DNA of 64,000 bases from Pseudoteredinibacter isoporae_A (GCF_040372805.1 NZ_BAABWJ010000014.1:1-64000); one strand, 5' to 3'. Counted from the stretch's first letter, positions 25,032 through 33,878 are shown. Notes: a model not told the origin generated them from the letters alone. Numbers and translations: made by a program.

Positions 25032-26432
25032 TTACTTCATGGCCTGCTGATTGGCTTTTTTGCGAGGAATGCCCAGGCGCTGGCGTCGCTCCCAAAGACA
25101 TTTGCGGCTCACGCCGAGCTTCCGGGCGAGTTCTGTTTCGCTCATGGTGTCTTGATGTTCCAGAACAAAGCGCTGGAAGTAATCCTCGAGAGATAGGTCT
25201 TCAGCGGGTTCTTGGGTGGGTGTGCGGGGGTGGAGAGTAGATTGAATGATTTTCAGGTCGGTAGGGTCATCAATTTCGACCAAATCCAGGTCAATACCGA
25301 GAAGGTCATGGGAAATTTCGCTTTCATCTTCGCAAAGTATCACACTGCGCTGGATGGCATTTTCCATTTCCCTCACATTACCAGGCCAGGTATAGGTTGT
25401 GATAGCTTGAATGGCTTCCGGGCTCAGGCGCAGCAGAGGCTTCTTGAAAGACTCGCAATACCGTTTCAACATGTGTTCTGCCAGGGCGACCACATCCTTC
25501 CCTCGCTCTCTCAGTGGCGGCAGGTTCAGTTGAAGCACATTGATTCGAAAATACAGATCCTGGCGAAATCGTCCTTCATCAGACAGTTTACGTAAATCGC
25601 GGTGTGTGGCGGCAACCAGACGCACATCAACCTTTTGGGAGTGTATTGAACCAATTGGGCGCACTTCGCCTTCCTGCAATACTCGCAGGAGCCGGGCCTG
25701 GGCCTCTAAAGGCAGTTCGCCAATTTCGTCCAGAAACAGGGTTCCGCCATCGGCGGCGGCGATTAATCCTTCACGGTGACTGTCAGCACCGGTAAATGCG
25801 CCTTTTTCGTGCCCGAACAATTCGGATTCAATCAGCGTTTCTGGAATCGCAGCACAGTTCACGCTGATAAGTGGGCTTTGGGCGCGGGGGCTTTCTTGAT
25901 GGATGGCTTTGGCTGCCAGTTCCTTACCGGTTCCAGTCTCTCCATGCACCAGCACGGTAGCGTCGGTAGGGGCGACTTTATGAATGCGGTTATAGAGGGC
26001 TTTCATTGCCTGGCTGTTGCCAATCATTCCGGCAATGGCCTGGCTGGATGACTTAGACTTGCTGAGTGCTTTAGCTGCCGCATTGGCACGGCCTATCGCT
26101 CGACGCACGGAGGCCAGCATTTCATCGTGATCGAAGGGTTTAGCGATGTAGTCCACCGCTCCCATTCGCATGGAATCGACCGCGGAGCGCAGGCTGGCGT
26201 AGCTGGTCATAATCAGTACGGGAATATCTCCCGCGAGCTGGATCAGATCGGTGCCTGGGCCGCCCGGTAAGCGCAAATCACTGATGATCAATTCGAAGTT
26301 GGTGAGTTTGTATTTGGTTGTGGCTTCTTTGACTGAGCTGGCTTCGCTAACGGTGTATTTGTGCCGCTCCAGCAATTTACGCAATGCGGTGCGGATGATG
26401 GCCTCATCTTCAACAATCAAAATGTTGCTCAT
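25032..26432 (-). CDS. cbrB: Sigma54-dependent response regulator CbrB
   Basis: NtrC-family activator of 466 residues. Receiver domain at 1-120 (MSNILIVEDEAIIRTALRKL, phosphoacceptor in LIISDLRLPGG), AAA+ domain at about 140-370 with Walker A GETGTGKE, the sigma54-contacting GAFTGA, and Walker B GGTLFLDEIGELP, then a Fis-type helix-turn-helix at the end (SETELARKLGVSRKCLWERR). In Pseudomonas CbrB activates crcZ and genes for amino acid and alternative-carbon use. Here the candidate target promoter lies about 310 bases downstream, on the same strand. The gene is 69 bases after cbrA. Confidence 0.95.
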   Translation of the reverse strand: MSNILIVEDEAIIRTALRKLLERHKYTVSEASSVKEATTKYKLTNFELIISDLRLPGGPGTDLIQLAGDIPVLIMTSYASLRSAVDSMRMGAVDYIAKPFDHDEMLASVRRAIGRANAAAKALSKSKSSSQAIAGMIGNSQAMKALYNRIHKVAPTDATVLVHGETGTGKELAAKAIHQESPRAQSPLISVNCAAIPETLIESELFGHEKGAFTGADSHREGLIAAADGGTLFLDEIGELPLEAQARLLRVLQEGEVRPIGSIHSQKVDVRLVAATHRDLRKLSDEGRFRQDLYFRINVLQLNLPPLRERGKDVVALAEHMLKRYCESFKKPLLRLSPEAIQAITTYTWPGNVREMENAIQRSVILCEDESEISHDLLGIDLDLVEIDDPTDLKIIQSTLHPRTPTQEPAEDLSLEDYFQRFVLEHQDTMSETELARKLGVSRKCLWERRQRLGIPRKKANQQAMK

Positions 26433-26501
26433 AGTTAGCTGCCCGGTCGATCAGTGTTACTGTTACTTAATCTGCTAGTGTTACCTTCATGGCGCTCAGA
26501 T

Positions 26502-29429
26502 TCAAGGCTTAAGAGGAAATTTTAAGATGAATTGCGCGCCTGACGGGGCACTTTCCGGTCCAAGGTTGCGTATTTCCACACTCCCGGAATGCTCTTCCAT
26601 AATGCTGAAGACCATTGCCAGCCCTAGGCCTGTGCCTTCTCCGGGGTCTTTGGTGGTAAAGAACGGTTCCAAAATTCGGTCCATAATCGCACCGGAGATG
26701 CCGGGGCCTTGATCCGTTACTCTAAGTATCAGCTGTTGTGTGTAATGTTCGGCATCAATATGCACAATGCCGTCTTCCGGGCTGGCATCGCGGGCATTGC
26801 TCAGCAGATTGATGAAGACCTGGATTAATCGCTGACTGTCCCCCTGAATTTGAACGTCTTGGGGCACCGTATTCACAAATTGCAGTTCGGGCTTCTCAGT
26901 ATGCAGTTTCAGCAAGTGAATAGCTTCTTCCACGCACTCGTGAATGTATATGTTCTGGAGCTGACTTTGATCGGCTTGCCCGGTATGGGAAAAGTTCACC
27001 AGAGACTGCACGATGCGGGTGATGCGGTCCGTCTGAGACAGGATTTGATCGACCGTGTCCTGGGTGTCTTCGGGTTCGGTTTCATAACGCAGGTTTTGTG
27101 CCAGACAGGCAATACCGGTTACCGGGTTGCCGATCTCATGAGCGACCCCGGCCGCCAGTCGGCCGACCGACGCAAGGCGTTCATTGTGCATGAGCTCCTG
27201 TTCCAGACGATGTGTTTCGGTAACGTCCTCCAGCAAAATCACTGTGCCTTGGGAGCGTCCTTCCATCGGCGTCTGCACTTTCGCTTTGTGAAGACTGATC
27301 CAGTGCGGGGTATCGCCAATTTGTACTTCCTGATTGGCCCAGTGGTCATTTCCGCTGTGGTAAAAGTTTCGAATCACAGGGCCCCAAGGCGGGGGTAGTT
27401 CATCCAGATGGGAGCCGTTGATTTGTTTTCCGGGCAGGCGGGTCAGAGCGTCCATGGCTTTGTTCCAAAGAACAAATTCCAAATCCTGGCCAATTGAGCA
27501 CACCGCCATGGGCAGTTCCTGAAGGGTTTGGCGGTGGTAGAGCCTGAGTTTGTTGAGTTCAGCGGGAAGCCCCAGCAGCTCGTTCTGGTTCTGGGCCAGT
27601 CGTTCTTCCATCAGGGTAACGTCGGTTGATGAGCTCTTATGCTTTCGCAAGGGAATGTGTTTGCTGATGATTTCCTGAGCCATATTGACCCCAAGGATGC
27701 CACTCAAGTTGGCTTCCAGTTGATCCCGCAGGCGTCGAAGTGCGTAGGGGCGACGTTCGTTTTCGTCAATCTTGAGTTGTAATAGGGCCTTGCGAATGGC
27801 TTCGCGACTGGGGCCGCTGCCGAGGGCCTGCCCCAATCTTTTTTCAACATCCGGTACGGAAAACACATCCAAGCTGCTGCGCATGGGTTGGCTTAACTCA
27901 TTTTCAGCACAGAGTTCCGCGCTGTAAATTTCTTCTGCGGTCGCCTGACTACGTAAAGAGACCCAGGCAAAAATGATGCTGTTGATCGTCAAGGACAGCA
28001 ACGCAACCGTGTCCCAATGCTCAAGTCCCAACTGCAGATGTGGACCGTATCCCAGATTGATGCTTTTAATATTAAATAGAGTGGGCAAGGCTAGGCCAAA
28101 CAACCAGATCGCGGCGCCGGCACTTAGGCCGGCTAAAAAGCCCTGGCGATTCCCGCTGGGCCAATAGCTGATTGCGATTAAACCAGGGACAAACTGGGCG
28201 CCCGCAATAAAACTGAGCAGAGCCATTTCTGTCAAACTGTGTTGGCCTTTCCATAGGCTGTACAAGCCAAGAATAAGTACCGTTAGGCTGACGATTGCGA
28301 ATTGCTGTAAGCGCTTCAGCTGACGGCTGAGGCCACTGCCTCGGCGAATACCGGTGAGGGGAAGCAGGCAGTGATTCACCACCATGGTGCTGAGGCTGAT
28401 CAGTATGGTGATCAATGCGGTGGCCGATGCCGAGGCGCCCGCGATAAACATCATTAAGGTCCAGACTGGTCGTTCCATGGAGGCGGGTAAACCAATCGCG
28501 AAGTACTCTGGCGCGGTTAATACACCACGCTCAAACCCGGCCCATAGAATGGGGAAAATAGGCAGGGCCAGCAACAACAATAAACTTGGGAATGCCCAGG
28601 GAAGAATACGTTTGATATTACCCTTCGGTTGCTGAATAACGGCACTGTGAAATAAATTGGGTGTAATCAACGAGCTGGCTATAAAGACTAGAAGTAAGGT
28701 ATGTGAGGAAGTTTCCCGCAGGGGAGAGTACAACAGTGCGACGTTGTCCGGATGTTCCAGTAGCCAAGTATCGAGTTCTTCCAAGCCGCCGAACACCGAA
28801 AAAATTGCCAATAACCCAATGGCATTAAAGGCGAATACTTTGACAATGGTATCGAAAGCCAAAATTAAAGGCAGTCGTGAGTAGTGCTGCTTATTGGCCG
28901 CGATCAGGCTGATTGTCAGAACAAAAATGGCAAAGCCAAGGGTGACCAAATCGTTACGATGCAACGTATCTTCATTGAAATGCTGACCGTGAGTAATTAA
29001 CTCATAGCTGATCGACAAGCTTTGCAGCTGTGCGGCAAGCAGAGGCATTAAAGCCAAGGCTAAAAAAATGGTGGCGAGTTGCCCGGCACCGTTGCTGTGA
29101 TATCGAAATACCAGCAAGTCTGCTAAGGATTGCAGCTGGTATCGCCGGCACAGCTCTGCCAACGGAGCCAAGGCCAGAGGTGCAAATAAAAATAACGTAC
29201 CCGTGCCGAGATAATAAGCGAAAGCACCATACCCGTATTCCAGAGCGAGCTGACTTGAACCGTATAAACTCCAGGCGCTGGCGAAAACGCCCAGCGCCAG
29301 GGTGTGGGTGAGTGGGTGTTGGCTTAAGCGTTTCGCCCAGCGAAATTTTCCAGCAACAAACAGCAGGCCCAATAAAAATAACAGGTAAGCCGCTGTGGCT
29401 GCTATAACCCAGGTTTCATTGAGCGTCAT
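26502..29429 (-). CDS. cbrA: Transporter-like sensor histidine kinase CbrA
   Basis: 975-residue hybrid of an SLC5/SSS-type membrane domain and a histidine kinase. The first ~500 residues are about 13 hydrophobic helices of the sodium/solute symporter type. A connector and PAS domain (AVCSIGQDLEFVLWNKAM) follow, then the HisKA box LAAGVAHEIGNPVTG with the phosphorylated His, and a HATPase domain with N box (QVFINLLSNARDAS), G1 (TDQGPGISG) and G2 (GEGTGLGLAM). It phosphorylates CbrB; in P. fluorescens the SLC5 part transports histidine. The ATG overlaps the cbrX stop as ATGA. Confidence 0.96.
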   Translation of the reverse strand: MTLNETWVIAATAAYLLFLLGLLFVAGKFRWAKRLSQHPLTHTLALGVFASAWSLYGSSQLALEYGYGAFAYYLGTGTLFLFAPLALAPLAELCRRYQLQSLADLLVFRYHSNGAGQLATIFLALALMPLLAAQLQSLSISYELITHGQHFNEDTLHRNDLVTLGFAIFVLTISLIAANKQHYSRLPLILAFDTIVKVFAFNAIGLLAIFSVFGGLEELDTWLLEHPDNVALLYSPLRETSSHTLLLVFIASSLITPNLFHSAVIQQPKGNIKRILPWAFPSLLLLLALPIFPILWAGFERGVLTAPEYFAIGLPASMERPVWTLMMFIAGASASATALITILISLSTMVVNHCLLPLTGIRRGSGLSRQLKRLQQFAIVSLTVLILGLYSLWKGQHSLTEMALLSFIAGAQFVPGLIAISYWPSGNRQGFLAGLSAGAAIWLFGLALPTLFNIKSINLGYGPHLQLGLEHWDTVALLSLTINSIIFAWVSLRSQATAEEIYSAELCAENELSQPMRSSLDVFSVPDVEKRLGQALGSGPSREAIRKALLQLKIDENERRPYALRRLRDQLEANLSGILGVNMAQEIISKHIPLRKHKSSSTDVTLMEERLAQNQNELLGLPAELNKLRLYHRQTLQELPMAVCSIGQDLEFVLWNKAMDALTRLPGKQINGSHLDELPPPWGPVIRNFYHSGNDHWANQEVQIGDTPHWISLHKAKVQTPMEGRSQGTVILLEDVTETHRLEQELMHNERLASVGRLAAGVAHEIGNPVTGIACLAQNLRYETEPEDTQDTVDQILSQTDRITRIVQSLVNFSHTGQADQSQLQNIYIHECVEEAIHLLKLHTEKPELQFVNTVPQDVQIQGDSQRLIQVFINLLSNARDASPEDGIVHIDAEHYTQQLILRVTDQGPGISGAIMDRILEPFFTTKDPGEGTGLGLAMVFSIMEEHSGSVEIRNLGPESAPSGAQFILKFPLKP

Positions 29430-29605
29430 GGTTGATCGTCTTTCCGCCAGGGTTGGTAAACAAATACAGCGGCCAGGATCATAAAGAACCAGATGATGTA
29501 GGGTCTTAACCAGCTTCCCTCAGGGTTAATCATCCAATTGAGTAAGGTGGGTGAAAACACGTAGGCAATGATGAGTACGGCGATTAAAAGCTGTTGATTG
29601 TTCAT
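29426..29605 (-). CDS. cbrX: Small membrane protein CbrX, coupled to cbrA
   Basis: A 59-residue ORF read from the minus strand: begins MNNQQLLIAVLIIAYVFSP and ends YQPWRKDDQP, with two hydrophobic segments (LLIAVLIIAYVF and IIWFFMILAAVFVY). The TGA at 29426-29428 overlaps the cbrA ATG (ATGA), a layout for translational coupling. A small ORF directly ahead of cbrA, coupled to it, has been described in P. putida as cbrX. A charged tail on the cytoplasmic side is predicted. Function beyond coupling is unknown. Confidence 0.82.
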   Translation of the reverse strand: MNNQQLLIAVLIIAYVFSPTLLNWMINPEGSWLRPYIIWFFMILAAVFVYQPWRKDDQP

Positions 29606-29733
29606 GCCGATAAAACTCGATGATTCATAGTGAAGTTTGCCAAATCGGTGTCGCCGTTTTCACAATGCAGGCTGACATTGGAATAGTACTGGATGCCGTC
29701 TGCTTTTTAAACATAGGGTCTTTTCCCTAAGGG

Positions 29734-30621
29734 CTATGCGTTGTTCGTGTCATTTGGCAGCTGTTGAGGAACACGATGTAAATTCCAGTGTTCTATTGCC
29801 CAGTGCAGCAGGGTTTCACAGTCGCTGTGGCGCAAATCTGGGGGTGGGTTTTGGCCAAGCATGTGTAGGCAGTCATGCAAATTTTCAGTAGCTCGTTCGA
29901 ATTTCAGTGCAGGTGCGTGGTTTTGTTTGCTGAGCTTTTGCCCGTGTGCATTCACAATGAGAGGAAGATGAGAATACTGAACGGGTTGCTGCCCCAAGGT
30001 CTGATAGAGAAAAATCTGGCGGGCAGTGGAATCCATCAAATCACGGCCTCGTACGATGTGGGTGACGCCGTAATCGATATCATCAACCACCACGGCGAGC
30101 TGGTAGGCAAATAAACCGTCTTTGCGTAACAGCACAAAATCGCCGACGTCATTCTGAAGAGATTGACTCTGTGTACCTTGCAAGGCATCTGTAAACACAA
30201 CGGTTTGATTGTCGCAGGCCAATCTCCAAGCCCAGTTGGGACTGTTTAAAGGAATGTTGGCGTGTTCACAGCGGCCATTGTGAATGCCGCCACTGGCATT
30301 AAGCGTCTGTCGGGAGCAACGGCAAGGAAACAGTTTTCGTTGGCTGAGAAGCTGTTCCAATACCTCTACATAACGCTTGCTGCGTTGGCTTTGAAAGCAA
30401 ATCTCGCCGTCGTGTTCCAAGCCGTGAACACGAAGTGCTTGAAGAATCTCGTCTCGAGCGCCTGACTGTTCTCGAGGCGGATCGAGATCTTCGATTCTCA
30501 GTAACCACTGACCTTGTTGTGATCTGGCATCAAGAAAACTGGCCAGGGCAGCGAGCAGTGAGCCCAGATGCAGTGGGCCGGTAGGAGAGGGTGCGAAGCG
30601 ACCGACGTATTGAATAGGCAT
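29734..30621 (-). CDS. gluQ: Glutamyl-Q tRNA(Asp) synthetase
   Basis: GluQ-RS (about 295 residues) glutamylates the queuosine at the wobble position of tRNA-Asp. It matches the catalytic half of GluRS: GRFAPSPTGPLHLGSLLAAL (HIGH-type motif), a zinc site PCRCS...C, and LSKQNHA as the KMSKS equivalent; the anticodon-binding domain is missing, as expected. The frame is open to an ATG at 30651, but that codon lies inside the dksA terminator stem, so the ATG at 30621 (MPIQYVGRFAPS) is preferred. Its usual neighbour dksA is upstream. Confidence 0.94.
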   Translation of the reverse strand: MPIQYVGRFAPSPTGPLHLGSLLAALASFLDARSQQGQWLLRIEDLDPPREQSGARDEILQALRVHGLEHDGEICFQSQRSKRYVEVLEQLLSQRKLFPCRCSRQTLNASGGIHNGRCEHANIPLNSPNWAWRLACDNQTVVFTDALQGTQSQSLQNDVGDFVLLRKDGLFAYQLAVVVDDIDYGVTHIVRGRDLMDSTARQIFLYQTLGQQPVQYSHLPLIVNAHGQKLSKQNHAPALKFERATENLHDCLHMLGQNPPPDLRHSDCETLLHWAIEHWNLHRVPQQLPNDTNNA

Positions 30622-30625
30622 GGGG

Positions 30626-30652
30626 AAAATGCAGCCCGATGTGGGCTGCATT
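30626..30652 (-). terminator. Intrinsic terminator after dksA
   Basis: ATGCAGCCC and GGGCTGCAT form a 9-bp stem with 5-base loop, followed on the minus strand by TTTT. It lies between dksA and gluQ, so gluQ depends on read-through. Confidence 0.88.
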
Positions 30653-30662
30653 GGATTTGGGC

Positions 30663-31109
30663 TTAACCGCCGATTTGTTTTTCTTTAATTTCGTCGAGAG
30701 TCTTGCAGTCGACACATAAAGTAGCGGTTGGGCGGGCTTCCAGACGGCGAATGCCAATTTCTACGCCACAGGCGTCGCAGAATCCGTAGTCATCATTTTC
30801 GATGCGCTCCATGGTGGAGTCGATCTTTTTGATGAGCTTACGTTCGCGATCACGGGTGCGCAGTTCCAGGCTGAACTCTTCTTCCTGACTGGCGCGGTCA
30901 GCTGGGTCAGGGAAGTTTGCAGCTTCATCCTTCATGTGGCTCATGGTGCGATCAACTTCTTCCATGAGCTCGGTTTTCCACGCTTGTAGCAGGCCTTTAA
31001 AATGCTCGACCTGCTTGTCGTTCATGTATTCTTCGCCTTTTTTTTCTTTGTAAGGCTCGAATCCTCTCAAGGTAAAGCCAGCAGCGGCCTCTTTTTTGTT
31101 ACTGGGCAT
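30663..31109 (-). CDS. dksA: RNA polymerase-binding transcription factor DksA
   Basis: DksA (148 residues) enters the polymerase secondary channel and works with ppGpp to repress rRNA and activate biosynthesis promoters. The coiled-coil tip has DPADRASQEEEFSLELRTRDRE (given in part), with the essential DxxDxA motif (DPADRA), and the zinc finger is CDACGVEIGIRRLEARPTA then CVDC. Length is close to the E. coli 151. It is transcribed towards gluQ. Confidence 0.97.
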   Translation of the reverse strand: MPSNKKEAAAGFTLRGFEPYKEKKGEEYMNDKQVEHFKGLLQAWKTELMEEVDRTMSHMKDEAANFPDPADRASQEEEFSLELRTRDRERKLIKKIDSTMERIENDDYGFCDACGVEIGIRRLEARPTATLCVDCKTLDEIKEKQIGG

Positions 31110-31515
31110 ATCATGCGCCTCTACTTATTTCTACAGACCCGCATAGTTGGGGGCTGTTTTCCTTAATTCAAGGGTCCCTAAATCGAACGGTGCAAGCTAC
31201 CAGAAGTCAAACCCGGGTGCCAGCAATTTTTGGCCTAATGGGTGTTTTCTTGGTATGCATAACTTCGTTGATTATGCCGGTTGAGGCAACAACATTGCAC
31301 TATCTTTCGTTCGGGTCCCGTCAGTGCGAGTTTGGTGCTTGCAGTCTTCTGCTAACCCTCGCCATTCAATGACTCTGAAGGCACAATGGCTCTCGCCCTT
31401 CGACGCGAGCCCTAATAAAGGCCGCTCATCATGTGTTGCGCGACGGTGACTCTGTGCCAGAAGCGACAGGGCAAACACGCTACCGTTAACGGCTCCTAAT
31501 TATAGAGTGTTATTT
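31110..31515. other. Divergent intergenic region dksA/sfsA
   Basis: 406 bases between divergent starts. It must hold both promoters, but no near-consensus pair stands out. There is a CCGTTAACGG palindrome near 31482. A 60-codon plus-strand frame (31190-31372) has no good ribosome site and an unconvincing composition, and is not called. Confidence 0.5.
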
Positions 31516-32244
31516 ATGTTGTTTTCTCCACCCTTGATCCAGGGGCAGCTCATTCGTCGCTATAAACGCTTCCTTGCGGATGTTATCGGCCCAAACGGCG
31601 AAGAATTGACCATTCATTGCCCAAATACCGGCTCTATGAGGCACTGTATGATGGCCGGTCGCCGGGTGTGGTACTCCACATCGAATAATCCCAAGCGCAA
31701 ATATCCACACACTTGGGAAATTTCCGAGAATGAACAGGGGGATCTCATCGGGGTGAACAGTGCCGCAGCAAATACGCTTCTCGAAGAGGCTTTGCAAAAG
31801 GGGCTTGTTCAGGAACTCGCGGCTTATAAGGAGATTCGTCGTGAAGTGAAGCTGCCGGAAGGCAAGCGTCTGGATTTCCTTCTGGAGGGCAACGCCAGCG
31901 ATTCCCGGCCTTGTTATCTGGAGGTCAAGAGTATGACCTTGATGCGTGAGGCGGGTTTGGCTGAGTTTCCGGATGCCGTAACCCAGCGCGGACGTGAGCA
32001 TGTGATTGCGTTGCAAAAGCTGGTTGAGAGCGGGGCCAGGGCAATTCTGTTTTTTTGTGTTCAACACAGTGCTGCGGAGCGATTTGACGTCGCGGCCGAT
32101 ATTGACCCGGATTATGCCCGAGCCTTGGCAGAGGCTGAGCAAGCCGGTGTTGAGTTGCTCGCCTATTGTGTTGACTTTACCGACAATGAAATCACACTGA
32201 CTTCCCGCTCGTTGCCAAGACGTCAGTGTCCTGGTGACGCATGA
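31516..32244 (+). CDS. sfsA: Sugar fermentation stimulation protein SfsA
   Basis: SfsA-family protein, about 242 residues from ATG 31516 (a GTG at 31507 is possible but less likely; GAG at 31505-31507 suits the ATG). Characteristic segments: RRYKRFLADV, HCPNTGSMRHCMMAG, RKYPHTWEI, RRVEVKLPEGKRLDFLL-like stretch, CYLEVKSMTL, FPDAVTQRGREHVIALQ. The family has an OB-like N-terminus and a nuclease-like fold with DNA binding reported in E. coli; its real role is uncertain. It often lies near dksA in gammaproteobacteria. Confidence 0.94.
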   Translation: MLFSPPLIQGQLIRRYKRFLADVIGPNGEELTIHCPNTGSMRHCMMAGRRVWYSTSNNPKRKYPHTWEISENEQGDLIGVNSAAANTLLEEALQKGLVQELAAYKEIRREVKLPEGKRLDFLLEGNASDSRPCYLEVKSMTLMREAGLAEFPDAVTQRGREHVIALQKLVESGARAILFFCVQHSAAERFDVAADIDPDYARALAEAEQAGVELLAYCVDFTDNEITLTSRSLPRRQCPGDA

Positions 32245-33152
32245 GCTGAGTTCTGAGGTTTAAACTGAATCAGCAATTGCAGAGGAAGCTGCCACTGGGT
32301 AAGGATGTGTTGCGCTTTTTTCTGGTCCAATAGGCCTTGGTTAAATAGCAGGCAGCTATAAGTGGCAATGAGACACTCTTCCAAGGTTTTTTCCAATAGC
32401 GGATCGTTATGATTCGTTCTATTGGGTATCAACGTATCCACAACTGCGGGTGTTAACTGCCAATCCTTGGCGATCTTGTAAGATAACTCGGGAGCGGTTT
32501 GTTCCGTGCACTGATAGGCTAACCATTCGATGGCCTCGGCTTGGTCCGGGCGGCGACCCAGCGAGGCGTGCAAGAAACGGAAGCAACTGATTAGCCCCGC
32601 TAACCTTAAGCAGAGAATTGTGCAAAGGGTGTGGGTGCCTTTCAATTTATTGGTGGCCAGATGGCGCCCAATACTGATCGCAAAATTTAAATACAGCCAG
32701 TGCTGCTGATGCAGCTCGGGAGCGATGCTTCGGCTGCTTTGAAAGCTGGTCTTCAGTGCCGGTAGCATAAGTTTGCTGGCTTGCAGGTCAATGCTGTTCT
32801 GCGATGCTCGTTCCACATCCAATGCGTTCACCTTGCAGTTGGGGTTGTAAGGCAGGACATCTTCTTTCAAACACCGATTCAGGGCCTCGGCGCGTTCTAT
32901 AAGATTCAGGTGCTCGAGCTGAAAGAGCGATTTTGGCCACAGTGGTTCGTAGGTTTTGCGTGCCTTGCTGGAGCGTAAAAGCAGGTGTAGGTCGCGATGG
33001 CTTTCTTCAATCCAGACATGGCTTCTGCCGGGAGCAGGGGGTTTCCCCTGGTAAAGAAAAGAACAAAACTGGGCTTCCAACTCTTGCTTCAGTTGTTGGC
33101 GTACTTGTCCGATAAAGCTTGAGGGACTTGGGCGTTGTGCATGTTGTGGCAT
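32223..33152 (-). CDS. Uncharacterised cytoplasmic protein, possibly HDOD-like
   Basis: 309 residues, no signal peptide or membrane segment. I do not recognise it with certainty. Mostly helical, with LYLNFAISIGRHLATNKL, LRLAGLISCFRFLHASLG and CTEQTAPELSYKIAKDWQLTP, a pattern reminiscent of HDOD domains (paired helices with 'LA..W.LP' near the end: HILTQWQLPLQLLIQ), but the HD residues are not evident. It converges with sfsA and overlaps its last 22 bases. Start ATG 33152. HDOD assignment is a guess to be tested by profile search. Confidence 0.6.
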   Translation of the reverse strand: MPQHAQRPSPSSFIGQVRQQLKQELEAQFCSFLYQGKPPAPGRSHVWIEESHRDLHLLLRSSKARKTYEPLWPKSLFQLEHLNLIERAEALNRCLKEDVLPYNPNCKVNALDVERASQNSIDLQASKLMLPALKTSFQSSRSIAPELHQQHWLYLNFAISIGRHLATNKLKGTHTLCTILCLRLAGLISCFRFLHASLGRRPDQAEAIEWLAYQCTEQTAPELSYKIAKDWQLTPAVVDTLIPNRTNHNDPLLEKTLEECLIATYSCLLFNQGLLDQKKAQHILTQWQLPLQLLIQFKPQNSAHASPGH

Positions 33153-33292
33153 CCTTGACTCCTGCTGCGTTTCCCTTCCTGGGTAAATCCGTTGGCGATC
33201 AATAGCTCGCGCTGTTTCAATTCTTCATTGTAGGGCCATGCTCGCGTCAGGGTAAATACTCATTTTTGCTTACAAAAGCGTGGTTTATTGCT

Positions 33293-33628
33293 TTATCCAC
33301 TTTCCAGAAGTACCTGCCATTGAGTGTCTTGCTTGCGAAGCGACAGGGTCTGCAAATGTTGGCCGACACAGGGGCCGGCTACGCAGCGTCCATCCTTGAT
33401 GGTAAACAAAGCACCGTGACTGGCGCATTGGATGAGGCTTTTGTCGATATCCAGAAAGGTATCGGCTTTCCATTCCAGATTGATTTGCTGGTGTGGGCAA
33501 CGATTGTGATAGGCGTAAAACTGTTCAAATTTCCTGACCAAGAAGTAATGCCCGCCAAGCATTTCAAAGCCTTTGCAGTCGCCTTCATTCAATGTATCAG
33601 GGTTAAAGGGGAGGGGGTGCCAGCTCAT
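33293..33628 (-). CDS. Rieske [2Fe-2S] domain protein
   Basis: Small cytoplasmic Rieske ferredoxin-like protein, about 111 residues from ATG 33628 (the frame is open to a TTG at 33640). The cluster ligands are in NRCPHQQINL and CASHGALF (C-x-H ... C-x2-H), followed by CVAGPCVG, where Rieske proteins usually have a GP-rich loop. Probably an electron carrier or a component of an oxygenase; no partner reductase or oxygenase is nearby. The Fur-controlled RNA at 33660-33758 ends only about 30 bases upstream on the same strand. Confidence 0.9.
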   Translation of the reverse strand: MSWHPLPFNPDTLNEGDCKGFEMLGGHYFLVRKFEQFYAYHNRCPHQQINLEWKADTFLDIDKSLIQCASHGALFTIKDGRCVAGPCVGQHLQTLSLRKQDTQWQVLLESG

Positions 33629-33659
33629 GACGTCACTCAAAAGCCAAACTGTAACACAT

Positions 33660-33686
33660 AAAAAAACGGCTACCCGAAGGTAGCCG
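33660..33686 (-). terminator. Intrinsic terminator of the PrrF-like RNA
   Basis: CGGCTACC-TTCG-GGTAGCCG: 8-bp stem capped by a UUCG tetraloop, then seven T on the minus strand. Very strong. It also shields the Rieske gene from upstream transcription. Confidence 0.95.
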
Positions 33687-33758
33687 ACAACCGTGATTAG
33701 CCTGATAAGGAGAAGTGACTCGAAAAGCCGCTTCGTGTTGAGCGTTTCCGTTCAACGG
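33660..33758 (-). ncRNA. prrF: PrrF-like Fur-regulated small RNA
   Basis: About 99 nt. It has a near-perfect promoter with a Fur box over it and a strong terminator, but no reading frame. The 5' part can fold as GTTGA-x-CG-GAAA-CG-x-TCAAC (GNRA loop). The middle holds CTTCTCCTTATCAGG then CTAATCACGG, a single-stranded pairing region complementary to ribosome-binding sites (it contains CTCCTT, the complement of AAGGAG). This segment looks like the conserved core of Pseudomonas PrrF as I remember it. PrrF/RyhB RNAs repress iron-using proteins when iron is scarce. Start position is inferred from the -10 box. Confidence 0.8.
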
Positions 33759-33763
33759 TGTTA

Positions 33764-33791
33764 ATAATAATGATTATCAATTTCATGTCAA
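33764..33791 (-). promoter_or_regulatory. Sigma70 promoter of the PrrF-like RNA
   Basis: Minus strand TTGACA (33786-33791), 16-base spacer, TATTAT (33764-33769). -35 is perfect and -10 matches 5 of 6. Predicted start near 33757. Confidence 0.88.
33766..33784 (-). promoter_or_regulatory. Fur box
   Basis: GAAATTGATAATCATTATT on the minus strand matches the 19-base Fur consensus (GATAATGATAATCATTATC) at 16 positions. It fills the spacer and reaches into the -10 box, so iron-loaded Fur would block the promoter. Confidence 0.88.
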
Positions 33792-33855
33792 CTGCAAATG
33801 GGAATTATTTTTATTAATTTGATCTGGCTCAATGATTAGAGGGTGCGGCAGAAAG

Positions 33856-33878
33856 TCCCGCCCGGCTTGCCGGCGGGA
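33856..33878 (-). terminator. Possible terminator after the TfoX-C gene
   Basis: TCCCGCC and GGCGGGA form a 7-bp stem with an inner GGC/GCC pairing. The minus strand then reads CTTTCTGCC, a poor T-run, so termination efficiency is doubtful. Confidence 0.45.

Noticed and set aside
31190..31372. 60-codon frame with a hydrophobic start between dksA and sfsA
   Set aside because: No clear ribosome site, abrupt end, and no recognised family; could be revisited with comparative data.
33266..33661. 131-codon plus-strand frame
   Set aside because: Antisense of the Rieske gene, whose cluster motifs are on the minus strand.
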